A stretch of 64,000 nt of DNA from Phocaeicola coprocola DSM 17136 (GCF_000154845.1 NZ_DS981439.1:18609-82608), one strand, 5' to 3'. Shown: positions 9,354 through 18,048, numbered from the stretch's first letter. Numbers and translations are program-made. The notes: generated by a model from the sequence alone, not told the origin.

Positions 9354-10352
9354 ATGAGTATCAAGAAAGTAATGACAATGTTTGCCTTTTTCACAGGCAT
9401 AGCCTGTGCAACCTATGCACAGGGTGTAAGCAATGACAGTACCGCCACTGCAAAGGCAGAGGGGCTGAAACTGACGAAGGAGGTCTGTCCGCAGGCGGAA
9501 GAGGACGGCGACCTGTACCACGGGCTGACGAAGAAGCTGATGTTCGACCGCATGATACCGCCGCACGGTCTGGAGGTCACGTATGACAAGACGGTGCATA
9601 TCCTGTTCCCCTCGGCGGTGCGCTATGTGGATTTGGGTTCTCCCAACCTCATAGCGGGCAAGGCGGACGGCGCAGAGAACGTCATCCGCGTGAAGGCGAC
9701 GGTAAGGAACTTCCGCACGGAAACGAACATGAGCGTCATCACGGAGGACGGCTCCTATTATTCGTTCAACGTGAAATATGCCGACGAGCCGCTGATGCTC
9801 AACGTGGAGATGAAGGACTTCATCCATGACGGCAGCATGGTAAACCGCCCGAACAATGCGCAGGAAATCTATCTGAAGGAGCTGGGCTGTGAAAGCCCGA
9901 TGCTGGTACATCTCATCATGAAGTCGCTGCACAAGGAGAACAAGCGCAAGGTGAAGCACATCGGCTGCAAGCGTTTCGGCATCCAGTACCTGCTGAAAGG
10001 GATATACGTCCACAACGACCTGCTGTACCTGCACACGGAGGTAAAGAACCAGAGCAACGTGCCGTTTGACGTGGACTATATCACGTTCAAGATTGTGGAC
10101 AAGAAAGTGGCGAAGCGTACCGCCATGCAGGAACAGGTGCTGTTCCCGCTCCGCGCCTACAACTATGCGGTGCGCGTAGCCGGGAAACAGTCCGAACGCA
10201 CAGTGTTCTGCCTTCCGAAGTTCACCATCCCCAACGGCAAACAGCTCGTGGTGGAAATGAACGAGAAAGACGGCGGTCGCCACCAGACGTTTGTCGTGGA
10301 GAACGGGGATTTGGTACAGGCTGAAACCATCAACGAACTGCGCGTACGATGA
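9354..10352 (+). CDS. traN: Conjugal transfer protein TraN (VirB9-like, DUF4138)
   Basis: 332 residues with a signal peptide (about 1-24, ending ATYAQG) and a long beta-rich body of the TraN/DUF4138 type, likely the periplasmic VirB9-like part of the core complex. The leader TCCACTAAATCC lies 10-22 nt upstream of the ATG. The stop overlaps the traO start (ATGA at 10349-10352), coupling their translation. Confidence 0.92.
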   Translation: MSIKKVMTMFAFFTGIACATYAQGVSNDSTATAKAEGLKLTKEVCPQAEEDGDLYHGLTKKLMFDRMIPPHGLEVTYDKTVHILFPSAVRYVDLGSPNLIAGKADGAENVIRVKATVRNFRTETNMSVITEDGSYYSFNVKYADEPLMLNVEMKDFIHDGSMVNRPNNAQEIYLKELGCESPMLVHLIMKSLHKENKRKVKHIGCKRFGIQYLLKGIYVHNDLLYLHTEVKNQSNVPFDVDYITFKIVDKKVAKRTAMQEQVLFPLRAYNYAVRVAGKQSERTVFCLPKFTIPNGKQLVVEMNEKDGGRHQTFVVENGDLVQAETINELRVR

Positions 10353-10906
10353 AAGGCAAGGTACTGTTTATGGCAATGCTTCTGTCCGTCCTTCTTGCAG
10401 GACGGGCGGAAGCCCAGCGATGCCTGCCGAAGATGCGGGGCATCGAGATGAAAGCCGGAATGACCGGGTCGGACGGCTACTGGCTGGGAGCCGCACTGTC
10501 AAGCTATGCGAGGGGCGGAAACAAGTGGGTGTACGGAGCGGAATACCTTCAGACGAACCATCCGTACAGGAGTGTGAATGTTCCCGTGGCACAGTTCACG
10601 GCAGAAGGGGGCTACTATTACAATTTTCTTTCGGATGCGAAAAAGGCGGTGTTCCTCTATGCCGGTGCGTCAGCCCTTGCCGGGTATGAGACGGCGAACT
10701 GGGGCAAAAAGACACTTTATGACGGGGCAAGGCTGGGCAACGGGGATGCCTTTGTCTATGGCTGCGCCGCCACGCTGGACATGGAGGTGTATCTTGCGGA
10801 CTTCATCGCGCTGACCGCCACGCTCCGAGAGCGTTTTCTCTGGGGCGGCAGCACGGGCGTGTGCCGCACGGAGTACGGGATAGGTATAAAGTTCATCATC
10901 AACTGA
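10349..10906 (+). CDS. traO: Conjugal transfer protein TraO
   Basis: 185 residues with a signal peptide (about 1-24, ending RAEAQR) and alternating short strands ending in a hydrophobic/aromatic residue (GIGIKFIIN), which suggests a small outer-membrane beta-barrel. This fits TraO of CTnDOT-like elements, encoded right after TraN. It is probably the outer-membrane end of the mating channel; the barrel reading is inference. Confidence 0.9.
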   Translation: MKGKVLFMAMLLSVLLAGRAEAQRCLPKMRGIEMKAGMTGSDGYWLGAALSSYARGGNKWVYGAEYLQTNHPYRSVNVPVAQFTAEGGYYYNFLSDAKKAVFLYAGASALAGYETANWGKKTLYDGARLGNGDAFVYGCAATLDMEVYLADFIALTATLRERFLWGGSTGVCRTEYGIGIKFIIN

Positions 10907-10917
10907 CGTGTGAGCCT

Positions 10918-11829
10918 ATGGAAACGGAAATAGACAGAATGAAGAAAATGCCGATAGAGGACTTCCTTGCACGGCTGGGGCATCATCCCGTGCAAAGGCG
11001 TGCCAATGCCGTATGGTACAGGTCGCCTTACCGGGAGGAAAAGACACCGTCTTTCAAGGTGAACCCGGAGAAAAATCTCTGGTATGATTTTGGCGAAGGC
11101 AAGGGCGGAAACATCTTCGCACTTGCCGGGGAGTTCATCAGGACGGACGACTTCCTTGCGCAAGTGAAGTATGTGGCGGAGATGTCGGGTATGCCGCTTC
11201 CGGAACATGAGCCGCGTCAGAGTTCCGGAGTGCGACAAGCTGGCGGGCAGAGCTTTGAGGATGTGGAGATACTTCCCTTGCAGAACCGGGCTTTGCTCCA
11301 TTATCTGCAAGAGCGTGGCATACCGTCCGCCATCGCCGTAGCAAACTGTAAGGAGATTCGCTATACCATGCACGGCAAGCGGTATTTTGCCGTTGCTTTC
11401 GGCAACGGAAGCGGCGGATATGAGATACGCAACCCGTTCTTCAAGGGGTGTGTGCCGCCGAAGGATGTCACCCTGCTGCCGTCCGGCTCGACCGTCTGCA
11501 ACGTGCATGAGGGCTTCATGGACTACCTGTCTGCCCGTGCGCTGGGTATCGGGAACGGGGAAGACCACCTCGTGCTCAACTCGGTGTCCAACGCGGCGAA
11601 GGCGTTCCGGTATCTGGACGGCTATGGGCGGATAAACTGTTACCTTGACAACGACGAAGCCGGGAGGCGGACGCTGGAAGCCCTCGGCACCCGCTATGGG
11701 GAAAGGGTGTCGGACTGCTCCGGTATCTATGGCGGATGCAAGGACTTGAACGAACACCTGCAAAAGACGCTTGCCGGAAGGCTGACGCAACATGAGAACG
11801 AAAAGAAAAGCAAATCCATTAAAATGTAA
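10918..11829 (+). CDS. traP: TraP, element-encoded DNA primase
   Basis: 303 residues from ATG 10918. The N-terminus (residues 8-60: KMPIEDFLARLGHHPV ... SPYREEKTPSFKV ... WYDFGEGKGGN) is the CHC2-like zinc-binding/primase fold seen in TraP. The C-terminal half has a Toprim-like core: VCNVHEGFMDYLSA (acidic Glu) and INCYLDNDEAGRR (DxD). The protein likely primes complementary-strand synthesis of transferred DNA in the recipient or during element replication. An upstream extension overlaps traO and is not supported. Confidence 0.9.
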   Translation: METEIDRMKKMPIEDFLARLGHHPVQRRANAVWYRSPYREEKTPSFKVNPEKNLWYDFGEGKGGNIFALAGEFIRTDDFLAQVKYVAEMSGMPLPEHEPRQSSGVRQAGGQSFEDVEILPLQNRALLHYLQERGIPSAIAVANCKEIRYTMHGKRYFAVAFGNGSGGYEIRNPFFKGCVPPKDVTLLPSGSTVCNVHEGFMDYLSARALGIGNGEDHLVLNSVSNAAKAFRYLDGYGRINCYLDNDEAGRRTLEALGTRYGERVSDCSGIYGGCKDLNEHLQKTLAGRLTQHENEKKSKSIKM

Positions 11830-11834
11830 CGATT

Positions 11835-12353
11835 ATGAACATGAACAGATTGAACAATAGAACAAAAACGAAAAGAAACATGGTGAAATCACTGGCAACT
11901 TTCTGTTTGGGGCTGCTCGCTTTCGGCTTCGCCTCCTGCGATGATGAGCTGGACGTAATGCAAGCCTACCCGTTCACGGTGGAAACGATGCCCGTGCCGA
12001 AGGAACTGAAACAGGGGGAGACGGCGGAGATACGATGCGAGCTGGTGCGTGAGGGCGAGTTTGACGGGGCGGTCTATACCATCCGATATTTCCAGTTTGA
12101 CGGCGAAGGTACGCTGAAATTGGACAACGGTCTGGTATTCCAGCCCAACGACCGTTACCTGCTGGAAAACGGGAAGTTCCGCCTGTACTACACCTCGGAG
12201 TGCGACGAATCGCAAAGCCTGACCATCACGGTGGAGGACAACTTCGGCAATGCCTTTGAATGGGAAGTGGAGTTCAACAACGACACGGACACGGAGGACA
12301 TTCCGTCCGGGGTTGATACTTCGGCTATGATGAAAGGAGGTGTCTATCAGTAA
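11835..12353 (+). CDS. traQ: Conjugal transfer protein TraQ (DUF3872)
   Basis: 172 residues with a lipoprotein-type signal (hydrophobic run ending FGFASC, Cys at about 35) and a small beta-sandwich-like body of the DUF3872/TraQ type. It is the last named gene of the CTnDOT tra operon. Internal Met at 11880 could be the true start. A GGAGG lies just before its stop and overlaps the start of the lysozyme gene. Function unknown beyond its position. Confidence 0.87.
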   Translation: MNMNRLNNRTKTKRNMVKSLATFCLGLLAFGFASCDDELDVMQAYPFTVETMPVPKELKQGETAEIRCELVREGEFDGAVYTIRYFQFDGEGTLKLDNGLVFQPNDRYLLENGKFRLYYTSECDESQSLTITVEDNFGNAFEWEVEFNNDTDTEDIPSGVDTSAMMKGGVYQ

Positions 12354-12873
12354 GGCAGAATTGAAACGGCTGTTTGTGTCGGCGGTGCTGGCGGTCACTT
12401 TCTCCGCCAGCCTGCCTGCACAGGACACGGATGAAACGCCCGCATCGTTCCATGATGAGCCGAAGGCGGAGTTGGCGGTCGAACTGGTCAAGAAATACGA
12501 GGGACTCCATGACCGTTCGGACTATCCATACTACGGTTATGGACATTGTCGGCTAGAGGGAGAGGAACTGTCCTACGACATGACGGAGGCGGAAGCGGAG
12601 GAACTGCTGCGGAAGGATTTGGAGGAGCGTTACAGGCTGTTTTGCAAATATAAAAAAGATGCCCTGCTCCTGACCGTTCTCAGCTACAATGTGGGGCACG
12701 GAACGCTGTTCGGCTACGGGAAGCGTCCGAAAAGCCGGCTGCTGAAGAAGCTGGAAGCGGGCGACCGAGACATTTATGGGGAATACATATCCTACTGCCA
12801 CTATAAGGGACGGAAAATCCGCTCGATAGAGCGGCGGCGGAAAATGGAATTTCTGCTGCTGTATGAAAAATAG
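12340..12873 (+). CDS. Lysozyme-like glycoside hydrolase (phage-type, GH24-like)
   Basis: Up to 177 residues: signal peptide (about 8-28, ending SLPAQ) then a phage-lysozyme-like domain. Features include VKKYEGLHD (catalytic Glu position), YYGYGHC (TxGYGH-type motif) and LLTVLSYNVGHGTLFGYGKRPKSRLLKKL. It should cut peptidoglycan locally so that the mating apparatus can cross the wall, as accessory lysozymes do in other conjugation operons. No ATG is available before the catalytic domain: the start is GTG at 12340 or TTG at 12361 (which gives MKRLFVSAVL). It overlaps traQ. Confidence 0.8.
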   Translation: MSISKAELKRLFVSAVLAVTFSASLPAQDTDETPASFHDEPKAELAVELVKKYEGLHDRSDYPYYGYGHCRLEGEELSYDMTEAEAEELLRKDLEERYRLFCKYKKDALLLTVLSYNVGHGTLFGYGKRPKSRLLKKLEAGDRDIYGEYISYCHYKGRKIRSIERRRKMEFLLLYEK

Positions 12874-12928
12874 CCATGAGGGAGGGCTTCACGGACGGTG
12901 AGGTTCTCCCTTGTATTTTCCTTAAGCT

Positions 12929-12960
12929 TTTGCTTTGCTCCGGTAAAAGTCCTAAATTTG
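12929..12960 (+). promoter_or_regulatory. Bacteroidetes-type promoter
   Basis: TTTG at 12929-12932, 20 nt, then TAAATTTG at 12953-12960, which matches the Bacteroidetes sigma-ABfr consensus closely. Transcription would begin near 12967, 23 nt before the ATG at 12990. It marks a new transcription unit after the tra operon. Confidence 0.65.
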
Positions 12961-12989
12961 TATCACTTTTGAAAACGGAAAAGGCAATC

Positions 12990-13334
12990 ATGGAAAATTA
13001 TATGGCAAAAGCGGCGGATGCCTTTCTGACGGGGCGTCCGTATGGCATACATCTGGACTTCAAACGCAGGGGCTTTGCCCTTTTCAACCACAATCTGAAC
13101 GAACTGGGAAACGACCTTCCCGGCAGTGTGGACACGCTCCCGCTGGAGAAATTCGATGTGGAGGATATTCCGCTGTGCGGGGAGCATATCGTCCGCAGGG
13201 AGAATATAACGGACATATTCTTTTATGACGAAAAGAGCAACCCGTATTCGGGCAACCGGGTGGATATGGAAAAACTGAGGGCATACAACAAGTACATTTA
13301 TCCGCTCTCGCTTATACTGAATAGAAATCTGTAA
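12990..13334 (+). CDS. Hypothetical element protein, 114 aa
   Basis: MENYMAKAADAFLTGRPYGIHLDFKRRG... is a small soluble protein without signal or membrane segment. The start at 12990 is chosen because a good promoter lies directly upstream at 12929-12960 and would leave the longer frame (from 12876) without its 5' end. I do not recognise a characterised family. Similar small proteins are common downstream of traQ in these elements. Confidence 0.65.
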   Translation: MENYMAKAADAFLTGRPYGIHLDFKRRGFALFNHNLNELGNDLPGSVDTLPLEKFDVEDIPLCGEHIVRRENITDIFFYDEKSNPYSGNRVDMEKLRAYNKYIYPLSLILNRNL

Positions 13335-13361
13335 AATGAGATAATATAATACACAACAATT

Positions 13362-13865
13362 ATGACAAGAAAAGAGAAAACATCTGCTTTTTTTAAGCAA
13401 AGTGAGCTTTTTGATTATATGGTAACTCGCCCTTTATCGCACATAGTACCAAATTGGGAGTTGACTTGGAATTTGAAAGAAAACAGAGTAGAACCAGAAG
13501 AGGATTCATTGGCAGAAGAAGTAAATAGATTATTGGATGAAATATCAGAAGTACAGCCACCAAAGGAATATCATGCTAATGAAGATGTTCTTGCAGAATA
13601 TGTAAAATCACATTTGAATTGGAATATCTATAAAAAAGGTAATAGATGGGAGTCTTCTGATTATGAAGCTATTATTAACCAGGGTAGTTTTGGAGATGAA
13701 GACCAGAAAAATCTAATATTAGCTGCTGCTGGAAGAATAGAAGCTGCAATAGAACACGGACAAACAAATTTTGATGATATGGAATATGGACATCAAAAAA
13801 TATTAGCGATGGTAATGGCTAGTATTTTATATCAACGAATAGATTTTTCTAAAATATTAAATTAA
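13362..13865 (+). CDS. Hypothetical protein, AT-rich cargo gene
   Basis: 167 residues, acidic and helical, with no membrane or signal segment and no recognised domain. Base composition is clearly more AT-rich than the tra genes, which suggests separate acquisition. Its stop is embedded in a strong rho-independent terminator (13864-13891), and it shares direction and probably transcript with the 114-residue gene before it. A cargo or anti-phage role is possible, but nothing in the sequence shows it. Confidence 0.6.
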   Translation: MTRKEKTSAFFKQSELFDYMVTRPLSHIVPNWELTWNLKENRVEPEEDSLAEEVNRLLDEISEVQPPKEYHANEDVLAEYVKSHLNWNIYKKGNRWESSDYEAIINQGSFGDEDQKNLILAAAGRIEAAIEHGQTNFDDMEYGHQKILAMVMASILYQRIDFSKILN

Positions 13866-13891
13866 AAGACTTCCGTCTGTGGAAGTCTTTT
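13864..13891 (+). terminator. Rho-independent terminator (bidirectional)
   Basis: An 11-bp perfect stem, AAAAGACTTCC / GGAAGTCTTTT, with a 6-nt loop. The A-run and T-run on either side allow termination in both directions, separating the rightward genes from the leftward operon that ends at 13979. Confidence 0.85.
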
Positions 13892-13906
13892 GAACATGGT
13901 TTCTTT

Positions 13907-13948
13907 GCTACTTTCTTATCCGCTGACCTGCTCATGAAAGAAAGTAGC
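13907..13948. repeat. Inverted repeat downstream of the leftward operon
   Basis: GCTACTTTCTT at 13907-13917 pairs perfectly with AAGAAAGTAGC at 13938-13948 across a 20-nt loop. There is no strong T-run, so it may stabilise the 3' end of the leftward transcript rather than terminate it. Confidence 0.5.
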
Positions 13949-13978
13949 GGGCAGCAATTTTCGCCATCCGCCAAAGGG

Positions 13979-14284
13979 TCAGAAACAGGTGTAAAGTCCC
14001 GTTACCTGCGTAAAAATGGGCTGGAGCATATCGAAGTACACTCCCTCGTATCTGGCGATGTCCTTGACCTTGATGTCCGCACATTTCGTCAGTGTCTGAC
14101 GGTAAAAATACATGGTATATGTATCGGTGTCCCCGTCCAAGATGATTTTCAGCCTGTTGGCTGAAGTCCTGTTCCTTGCAAGGCTCATTTGAAGTCCGTT
14201 GCCCAAACTGATGAAATTGCGGCTGCCCGTCATTACTGCGAAGCCGTGTCCGCCCAACTGCTGTAAGATTGTATTCGCTACCAT
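13979..14284 (-). CDS. Conserved small element protein, 101 aa
   Basis: MVANTILQQLGGHGFAVMTGSRNF... resembles a small protein family (ILxQLGGxxFxxMTGAKNF ... MLQxxFTxxTGLYT) seen in Bacteroides elements and in unrelated phages and plasmids. It is soluble, about 100 residues, with no known activity. It is the last gene of the leftward small-gene operon. Confidence 0.7.
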   Translation of the reverse strand: MVANTILQQLGGHGFAVMTGSRNFISLGNGLQMSLARNRTSANRLKIILDGDTDTYTMYFYRQTLTKCADIKVKDIARYEGVYFDMLQPIFTQVTGLYTCF

Positions 14285-14338
14285 TTGTCCGTGAATTTAA
14301 GTTATTGTCAGTGGGTGGCTTCTGCCACCCGATTTTTT

Positions 14339-14545
14339 TCATTTGGAGTTCATCCGCTGTCGGACATGTTCAAGCGTGCGCTCGGCAATGGGCTGTGTAT
14401 CCTTGTTCCAATGGTCATAGTCATGTACGGATATTCCCACGCTCCGCAAATCACGGATATAGCCGGACACATAATCTCCCGTAGGGAGGTAAACGAACTG
14501 CATCCATGCGTCCTTTTCGTCTGTCAGTATAAAATAGTATTTCAT
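14339..14545 (-). CDS. Small hypothetical protein, 68 aa
   Basis: MKYYFILTDEKDAWMQFVYLPTGDYV... is a compact soluble protein with no recognised domain. It sits in line with the other leftward small genes and starts with ATG. It is kept because the operon is continuous and the composition is protein-like; the frame could still be spurious. Confidence 0.5.
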   Translation of the reverse strand: MKYYFILTDEKDAWMQFVYLPTGDYVSGYIRDLRSVGISVHDYDHWNKDTQPIAERTLEHVRQRMNSK

Positions 14546-14609
14546 GCTCTTTCCGTTTTATGGGTTTTCGCTTCATGAGCGAATGGGCGGTGTTTCCACC
14601 GCCACGCAC

Positions 14610-14852
14610 TCAAAATTCTTTCATCTCCGCAATGGGGGTATGCTTTCTGAGCCATTCCACCACGTGCACCGTGTTATACTCGGAAGTGATGACTGCCGTA
14701 TGGTCGTTTATTGGGGTCATGCGTGTGCTTTCGTAGCCGTCTATCCATTCCTTCAGACTTTCCACTCCCCATGCAGGGCAGTCAAACATACGGTCTAATA
14801 CGCAAATGGGATCGCTGAATGTAACTATCAGCGTGTCATATCCTGCTGTCAT
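14610..14852 (-). CDS. Small hypothetical protein, 80 aa
   Basis: MTAGYDTLIVTFSDPICVLDRMF... starts at 14852, overlapping the stop of the DUF3873 gene by 4 nt (ATGA), which fixes the start and indicates coupling. Soluble, no recognised domain. Confidence 0.6.
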   Translation of the reverse strand: MTAGYDTLIVTFSDPICVLDRMFDCPAWGVESLKEWIDGYESTRMTPINDHTAVITSEYNTVHVVEWLRKHTPIAEMKEF

Positions 14853-15067
14853 AATCTGTCCTCCTTTTCTTTTATCCATTCGTCACGCAACCGCCTGCAC
14901 TCCTCCAAAGTGGGCTTCACGCAGGAGAACAGTTCTCCCGACAAGGTGTCCCGATAGTCGTACTGGTACATCGTGCGGACTTTACGCCCGATTTTCATTT
15001 GGAATTTCTCGTACTTCTCACCTGTCGTGCAGGTGCTTACTCCGTTGATGGTCATTCTTGTTGCCAT
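14849..15067 (-). CDS. DUF3873 family protein
   Basis: 72 residues: MATRMTINGVSTCTTGEKYEKF ... RTMYQYDYRDTLSGELFSCVKPTLEECRRLRDEW. This is the DUF3873 pattern common in Bacteroides conjugative elements. It is small and soluble with unknown function. Its stop overlaps the start of the next gene. Confidence 0.8.
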   Translation of the reverse strand: MATRMTINGVSTCTTGEKYEKFQMKIGRKVRTMYQYDYRDTLSGELFSCVKPTLEECRRLRDEWIKEKEDRL

Positions 15068-15078
15068 AGCCTTTTCAA

Positions 15079-15363
15079 TTAAAATTCAACAATCAAAAGT
15101 CTGTAATCCGTGTTTCCATAAATGGTGGGTACACCTTTTTGCTTGACCCACAAATGCCTGCGTCCAAATCCGTAGAGGAAGAAGTCATTGAAATCCTTGT
15201 CTTGGGCTAAGGTCGCCATCGCTTCCCTCACTTCCTTCCCGTTCCTTGTCAATACCAATGTATTGACAAGTCTGATGAATGTTTCGGGCAGCTTCTCATG
15301 CCACCCGAAAAACAAGTTTTCAATTTTTACGTCCATATCTGTAAGTATTAAGTCATTATACAT
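15079..15363 (-). CDS. Hypothetical protein, 94 aa
   Basis: A soluble 94-residue protein (MYNDLILTDMDVKIENLFFGW...) starting immediately beside the PcfJ-like stop, so probably translated with it. No domain recognised. It belongs to the PcfJ/PcfK operon. Confidence 0.6.
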   Translation of the reverse strand: MYNDLILTDMDVKIENLFFGWHEKLPETFIRLVNTLVLTRNGKEVREAMATLAQDKDFNDFFLYGFGRRHLWVKQKGVPTIYGNTDYRLLIVEF

Positions 15364-16680
15364 TTATGCCGCCTTGTTCATCCGTTGCCGTATCAGTTCG
15401 GCATTGCTCTCCACAAGGTTTATGATGCGGTCGTGGTATTCGGTATTGGAATTGCATACACCTCTGCTTTGTACGACCTTGAATGTATCTAATGACAATT
15501 CCACTGTTTCAATACGTTTTCCGTCTATCCGTGCGGAAAGTATCAGTGTGTTGTCCTGATTATAATATTCGTTGGTATAGACGCAATGGTGCATGGCTTT
15601 CCCTTCTTCCAAAAAATCGTCTACGCTCTGTAACACCTTGATAATTAGTAATCCGTCTGTCAGTGCAAGATTGAAAAAAACGGCTTTCTTTCGTATATAA
15701 TTTTCTTTGTCTTTCTCCATGTCTTCCAATTTCTTACGCTCACGTTCCAACCGCTCGGCTTCCTGCAATATGCGTTGTTGCTCCCGTTCACGTTCCAATA
15801 TGGCTTGTCGTTTTTCCATGTACCGGTCATGTGCTGCCTTGAGGTCGGGCGGACAGACAAAATGAGGGTTACGTAAGTCTTTGCCTAATTTATCCAACAG
15901 ACATACGAGGTCGCACCATATCACCATGTCCGATATGTCATATTTATTGCGCATGGCAATTTTATAGGAGTTCCAACATCTGTCAAGTGTTTGCGGATTG
16001 AATAGGAAATGGCGCAGGTGATTGATTTTTCCCGACTTCATCAATGTTTCCACCCGACTGTCAGAAAGCAGTGCAGGGATTAGCTTGGTCGGAACAATGC
16101 CGTGAAAGTTCCTTTTGAAGCCGTTTCTTTTCAATGTGTCAATAACTCTGATTTTCGGATACATGGGGCAATATGAAATGTGGTCATAAGCGATGTTGTC
16201 CTGCCGGATAGCCATAGGCGAGCCAAAAGAGAAAGTGTCCAAATATCTGCCAAGTATCCGTTGTATGCCCACGACAGCCTTGCGTCCCTCCTTGTTCCAC
16301 CAATACTGCCCGATTTCAAACGCATAAGGCTGTGCCTTGAGTCCTTTTTCCATTTCCACGATAAGCAGGAACATGCGCAGCACTTGGTATTCTCCGCTTG
16401 TGGTAAGTATGGTAAAGTATTGTTTTTGCTGAACCTTGCGTGCATAGGTAAGACGGACTTCAAGCCTTGCCCCACATTCGGGGCAAGTGCATTGTTTGGT
16501 CTGTTCGCTCATTATCCAGCTATGACCGCAATCCATACAGGTAGTACGACCTTTCGGCAAGCGGTGTGCGAAGTGGTCTATACATTCACGGAACGCCCAT
16601 TTCATCTGTGCTTTGCTTATACGGGGCAGTTTCTTGCTTTGAGCAAAAACCGCTTTTTCAAACTTGTTTCTCGGTTTCAT
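15364..16680 (-). CDS. PcfJ-like protein
   Basis: 438 residues from ATG 16680. Residues about 45-75 contain a zinc-ribbon-like set of cysteines (TTCMDCGHSW ... KQCTCPECGA). A long charged coiled coil follows at about 290-340 (EREREQQRILQEAERLERERK), and the C-terminal block DDFLEEGKAMHHCVYTN ... ILSARIDGKRIETVELSL is the PcfJ signature. PcfJ proteins are encoded on conjugative plasmids and ICEs, usually beside PcfK; their biochemical role is not established. Confidence 0.85.
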   Translation of the reverse strand: MKPRNKFEKAVFAQSKKLPRISKAQMKWAFRECIDHFAHRLPKGRTTCMDCGHSWIMSEQTKQCTCPECGARLEVRLTYARKVQQKQYFTILTTSGEYQVLRMFLLIVEMEKGLKAQPYAFEIGQYWWNKEGRKAVVGIQRILGRYLDTFSFGSPMAIRQDNIAYDHISYCPMYPKIRVIDTLKRNGFKRNFHGIVPTKLIPALLSDSRVETLMKSGKINHLRHFLFNPQTLDRCWNSYKIAMRNKYDISDMVIWCDLVCLLDKLGKDLRNPHFVCPPDLKAAHDRYMEKRQAILEREREQQRILQEAERLERERKKLEDMEKDKENYIRKKAVFFNLALTDGLLIIKVLQSVDDFLEEGKAMHHCVYTNEYYNQDNTLILSARIDGKRIETVELSLDTFKVVQSRGVCNSNTEYHDRIINLVESNAELIRQRMNKAA

Positions 16681-16682
16681 AA

Positions 16683-17096
16683 TCAAAATTCAAATAATGA
16701 GGGTTGGACTTGTGTTTCTTTTTTCGCTGTCGGCTTGTTGCGGTTCTGTAACTTTTGGAGTTCCATCTGCTGATATTGGGCAACCGCCTTTCTCCTTGCT
16801 TCCTGCTTTTCCTCTTCTGTCAGTTCCACCACATGGTTTACAGCTACTTGACATTGTATCGGTTTGCCTACTTCAATCTCGTTTTCATCGTAATAGTGAA
16901 TGGCTTGTCCGTAAATCTCTTCGTCTGAAAAGCCGTTGCAACCGCTTTTCTGCACATAGTTCAGAATGTATGTGACACAATCGTCTATGTTCTTGGCTGG
17001 GTTGCGGTAGCTTTTGGCGAATAGTTCATCTTCCGCTGCTCTCTGCTCCAAAAACATCTGTATAGTTCGTTTGAAATGGTCTGTTCCTTTCATCAT
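16683..17096 (-). CDS. PcfK-like protein
   Basis: 137 residues, helical, ending in a hydrophilic tail (QVQPSLFEF). The segment FKRTIQMFLEQRAAEDELFAKSYRNPAKNIDDCVTYILN matches the PcfK family that accompanies PcfJ. The PcfJ-like start follows 2 nt after its stop. Function unknown; the pairing is the main support. Confidence 0.82.
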   Translation of the reverse strand: MMKGTDHFKRTIQMFLEQRAAEDELFAKSYRNPAKNIDDCVTYILNYVQKSGCNGFSDEEIYGQAIHYYDENEIEVGKPIQCQVAVNHVVELTEEEKQEARRKAVAQYQQMELQKLQNRNKPTAKKETQVQPSLFEF

Positions 17097-17100
17097 AATC

Positions 17101-17358
17101 TCAAATTTTAGTCGGGTTGTCGTTCAAATAAAGTATCTCGCAATCTTCCACTTCTGTGGGAAGTCCGAAAAGGGGGTAATGGGTGAAATAAGGCTGTGCG
17201 TTCCCTTCTTCATCTGTGAGGGGTGAAACATCTTGTACTTGCCATTGCTTCATCCATCTGTCTATTGTCTGAACTTCATCGTCTGTGAGTGCGCTTGCAT
17301 CGCCATTGATGATATAGGCTAAACTCCATGTGGGTATCTTTTCCGTTGTCCTGTTCAT
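17101..17358 (-). CDS. Small hypothetical protein, 85 aa
   Basis: MNRTTEKIPTWSLAYIINGDASALTDDEVQTIDRWM... is a small acidic protein of a type common in PcfJ/PcfK neighbourhoods (a short SLAYIINGD motif, then TDDE and W residues). It starts 18 nt after the preceding gene and ends 4 nt before PcfK. Function unknown. Confidence 0.65.
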   Translation of the reverse strand: MNRTTEKIPTWSLAYIINGDASALTDDEVQTIDRWMKQWQVQDVSPLTDEEGNAQPYFTHYPLFGLPTEVEDCEILYLNDNPTKI

Positions 17359-17376
17359 CTCCGTTTCTTTATGGGG

Positions 17377-17598
17377 TCAGACAATCTCTTGTAAAATCTC
17401 CGTGTGGTATTGTGGAGGACATTCCACCAAAAGAAAACCGATAAAGTCCTTTCTCGCTTCCTTGTTGAGTTCGTGGTATAGCCTTCTTAGAGTTGAATGG
17501 TTGCCGTTGATGTAGGTTTCCACCATATACTCAAAGATGTTGTCCACCTCGTAAAACCTGCATTGCTGTGCTGCTGTTCTGCTGTATCTTCTTGCCAT
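17377..17598 (-). CDS. Small hypothetical protein, 73 aa
   Basis: MARRYSRTAAQQCRFYEVDNIFEYMVETYINGNHSTLRRLYHEL... The ATG at 17598 is chosen because the longer frame upstream is the antisense-like reading of the adjacent membrane protein gene. Helical, soluble, unknown function, in the same leftward operon. Confidence 0.6.
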   Translation of the reverse strand: MARRYSRTAAQQCRFYEVDNIFEYMVETYINGNHSTLRRLYHELNKEARKDFIGFLLVECPPQYHTEILQEIV

Positions 17599-17609
17599 AT
17601 CTTTATTTG

Positions 17610-17828
17610 TTAAATAGTTAATAACCAAATGAAAAAGCCGATTGCCGCCATTACTGAAAATAGGGAGATTAGGATGCCGAACATGATGCTCAACATGCCG
17701 AATAGGATTTCTCCTATGATACCTACTACCAAACCGCCAGCACAAAAGGCTATGTTTGATGTTGCCGTTACTACTGCGGATAATGCTTTCCACAATACCT
17801 TTCCGATGTCACTCAATATCATTCTCAT
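17610..17828 (-). CDS. Small membrane protein, 72 aa
   Basis: Two hydrophobic helices (about 20-42 and 45-70) make up nearly the whole protein, so it is a small inner-membrane protein. It appears to be the first gene of the leftward operon (17828 to 13979). No homologous function recognised. Confidence 0.55.
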   Translation of the reverse strand: MRMILSDIGKVLWKALSAVVTATSNIAFCAGGLVVGIIGEILFGMLSIMFGILISLFSVMAAIGFFIWLLTI

Positions 17829-18048
17829 ATTTTCCGATTTTAGATTGTTGATTACCTTGTTCGGATTTGGAGTGGGCGGTTTCTTTTTCTTTTCGCCTCT
17901 CTGTATGTCCGATGTTTTCTTGTGACGTCTTCCGACCGCATTGGTCGTTTTCGTTTCGGGGGCTTCTCAAAGGTTAGGGAGTAGGATTAGCAAATTTTTT
18001 AGATAAAATACTACCCCTGAAAGGGCGTGGAGATTTTTCGACAAAAAA

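Noticed and set aside
17968..17994. A leftward promoter before the small-gene operon
   Set aside because: TTTG and a -7-like TAACCTTTG are present but the spacing is about 14-15 nt, too short for the Bacteroidetes consensus.
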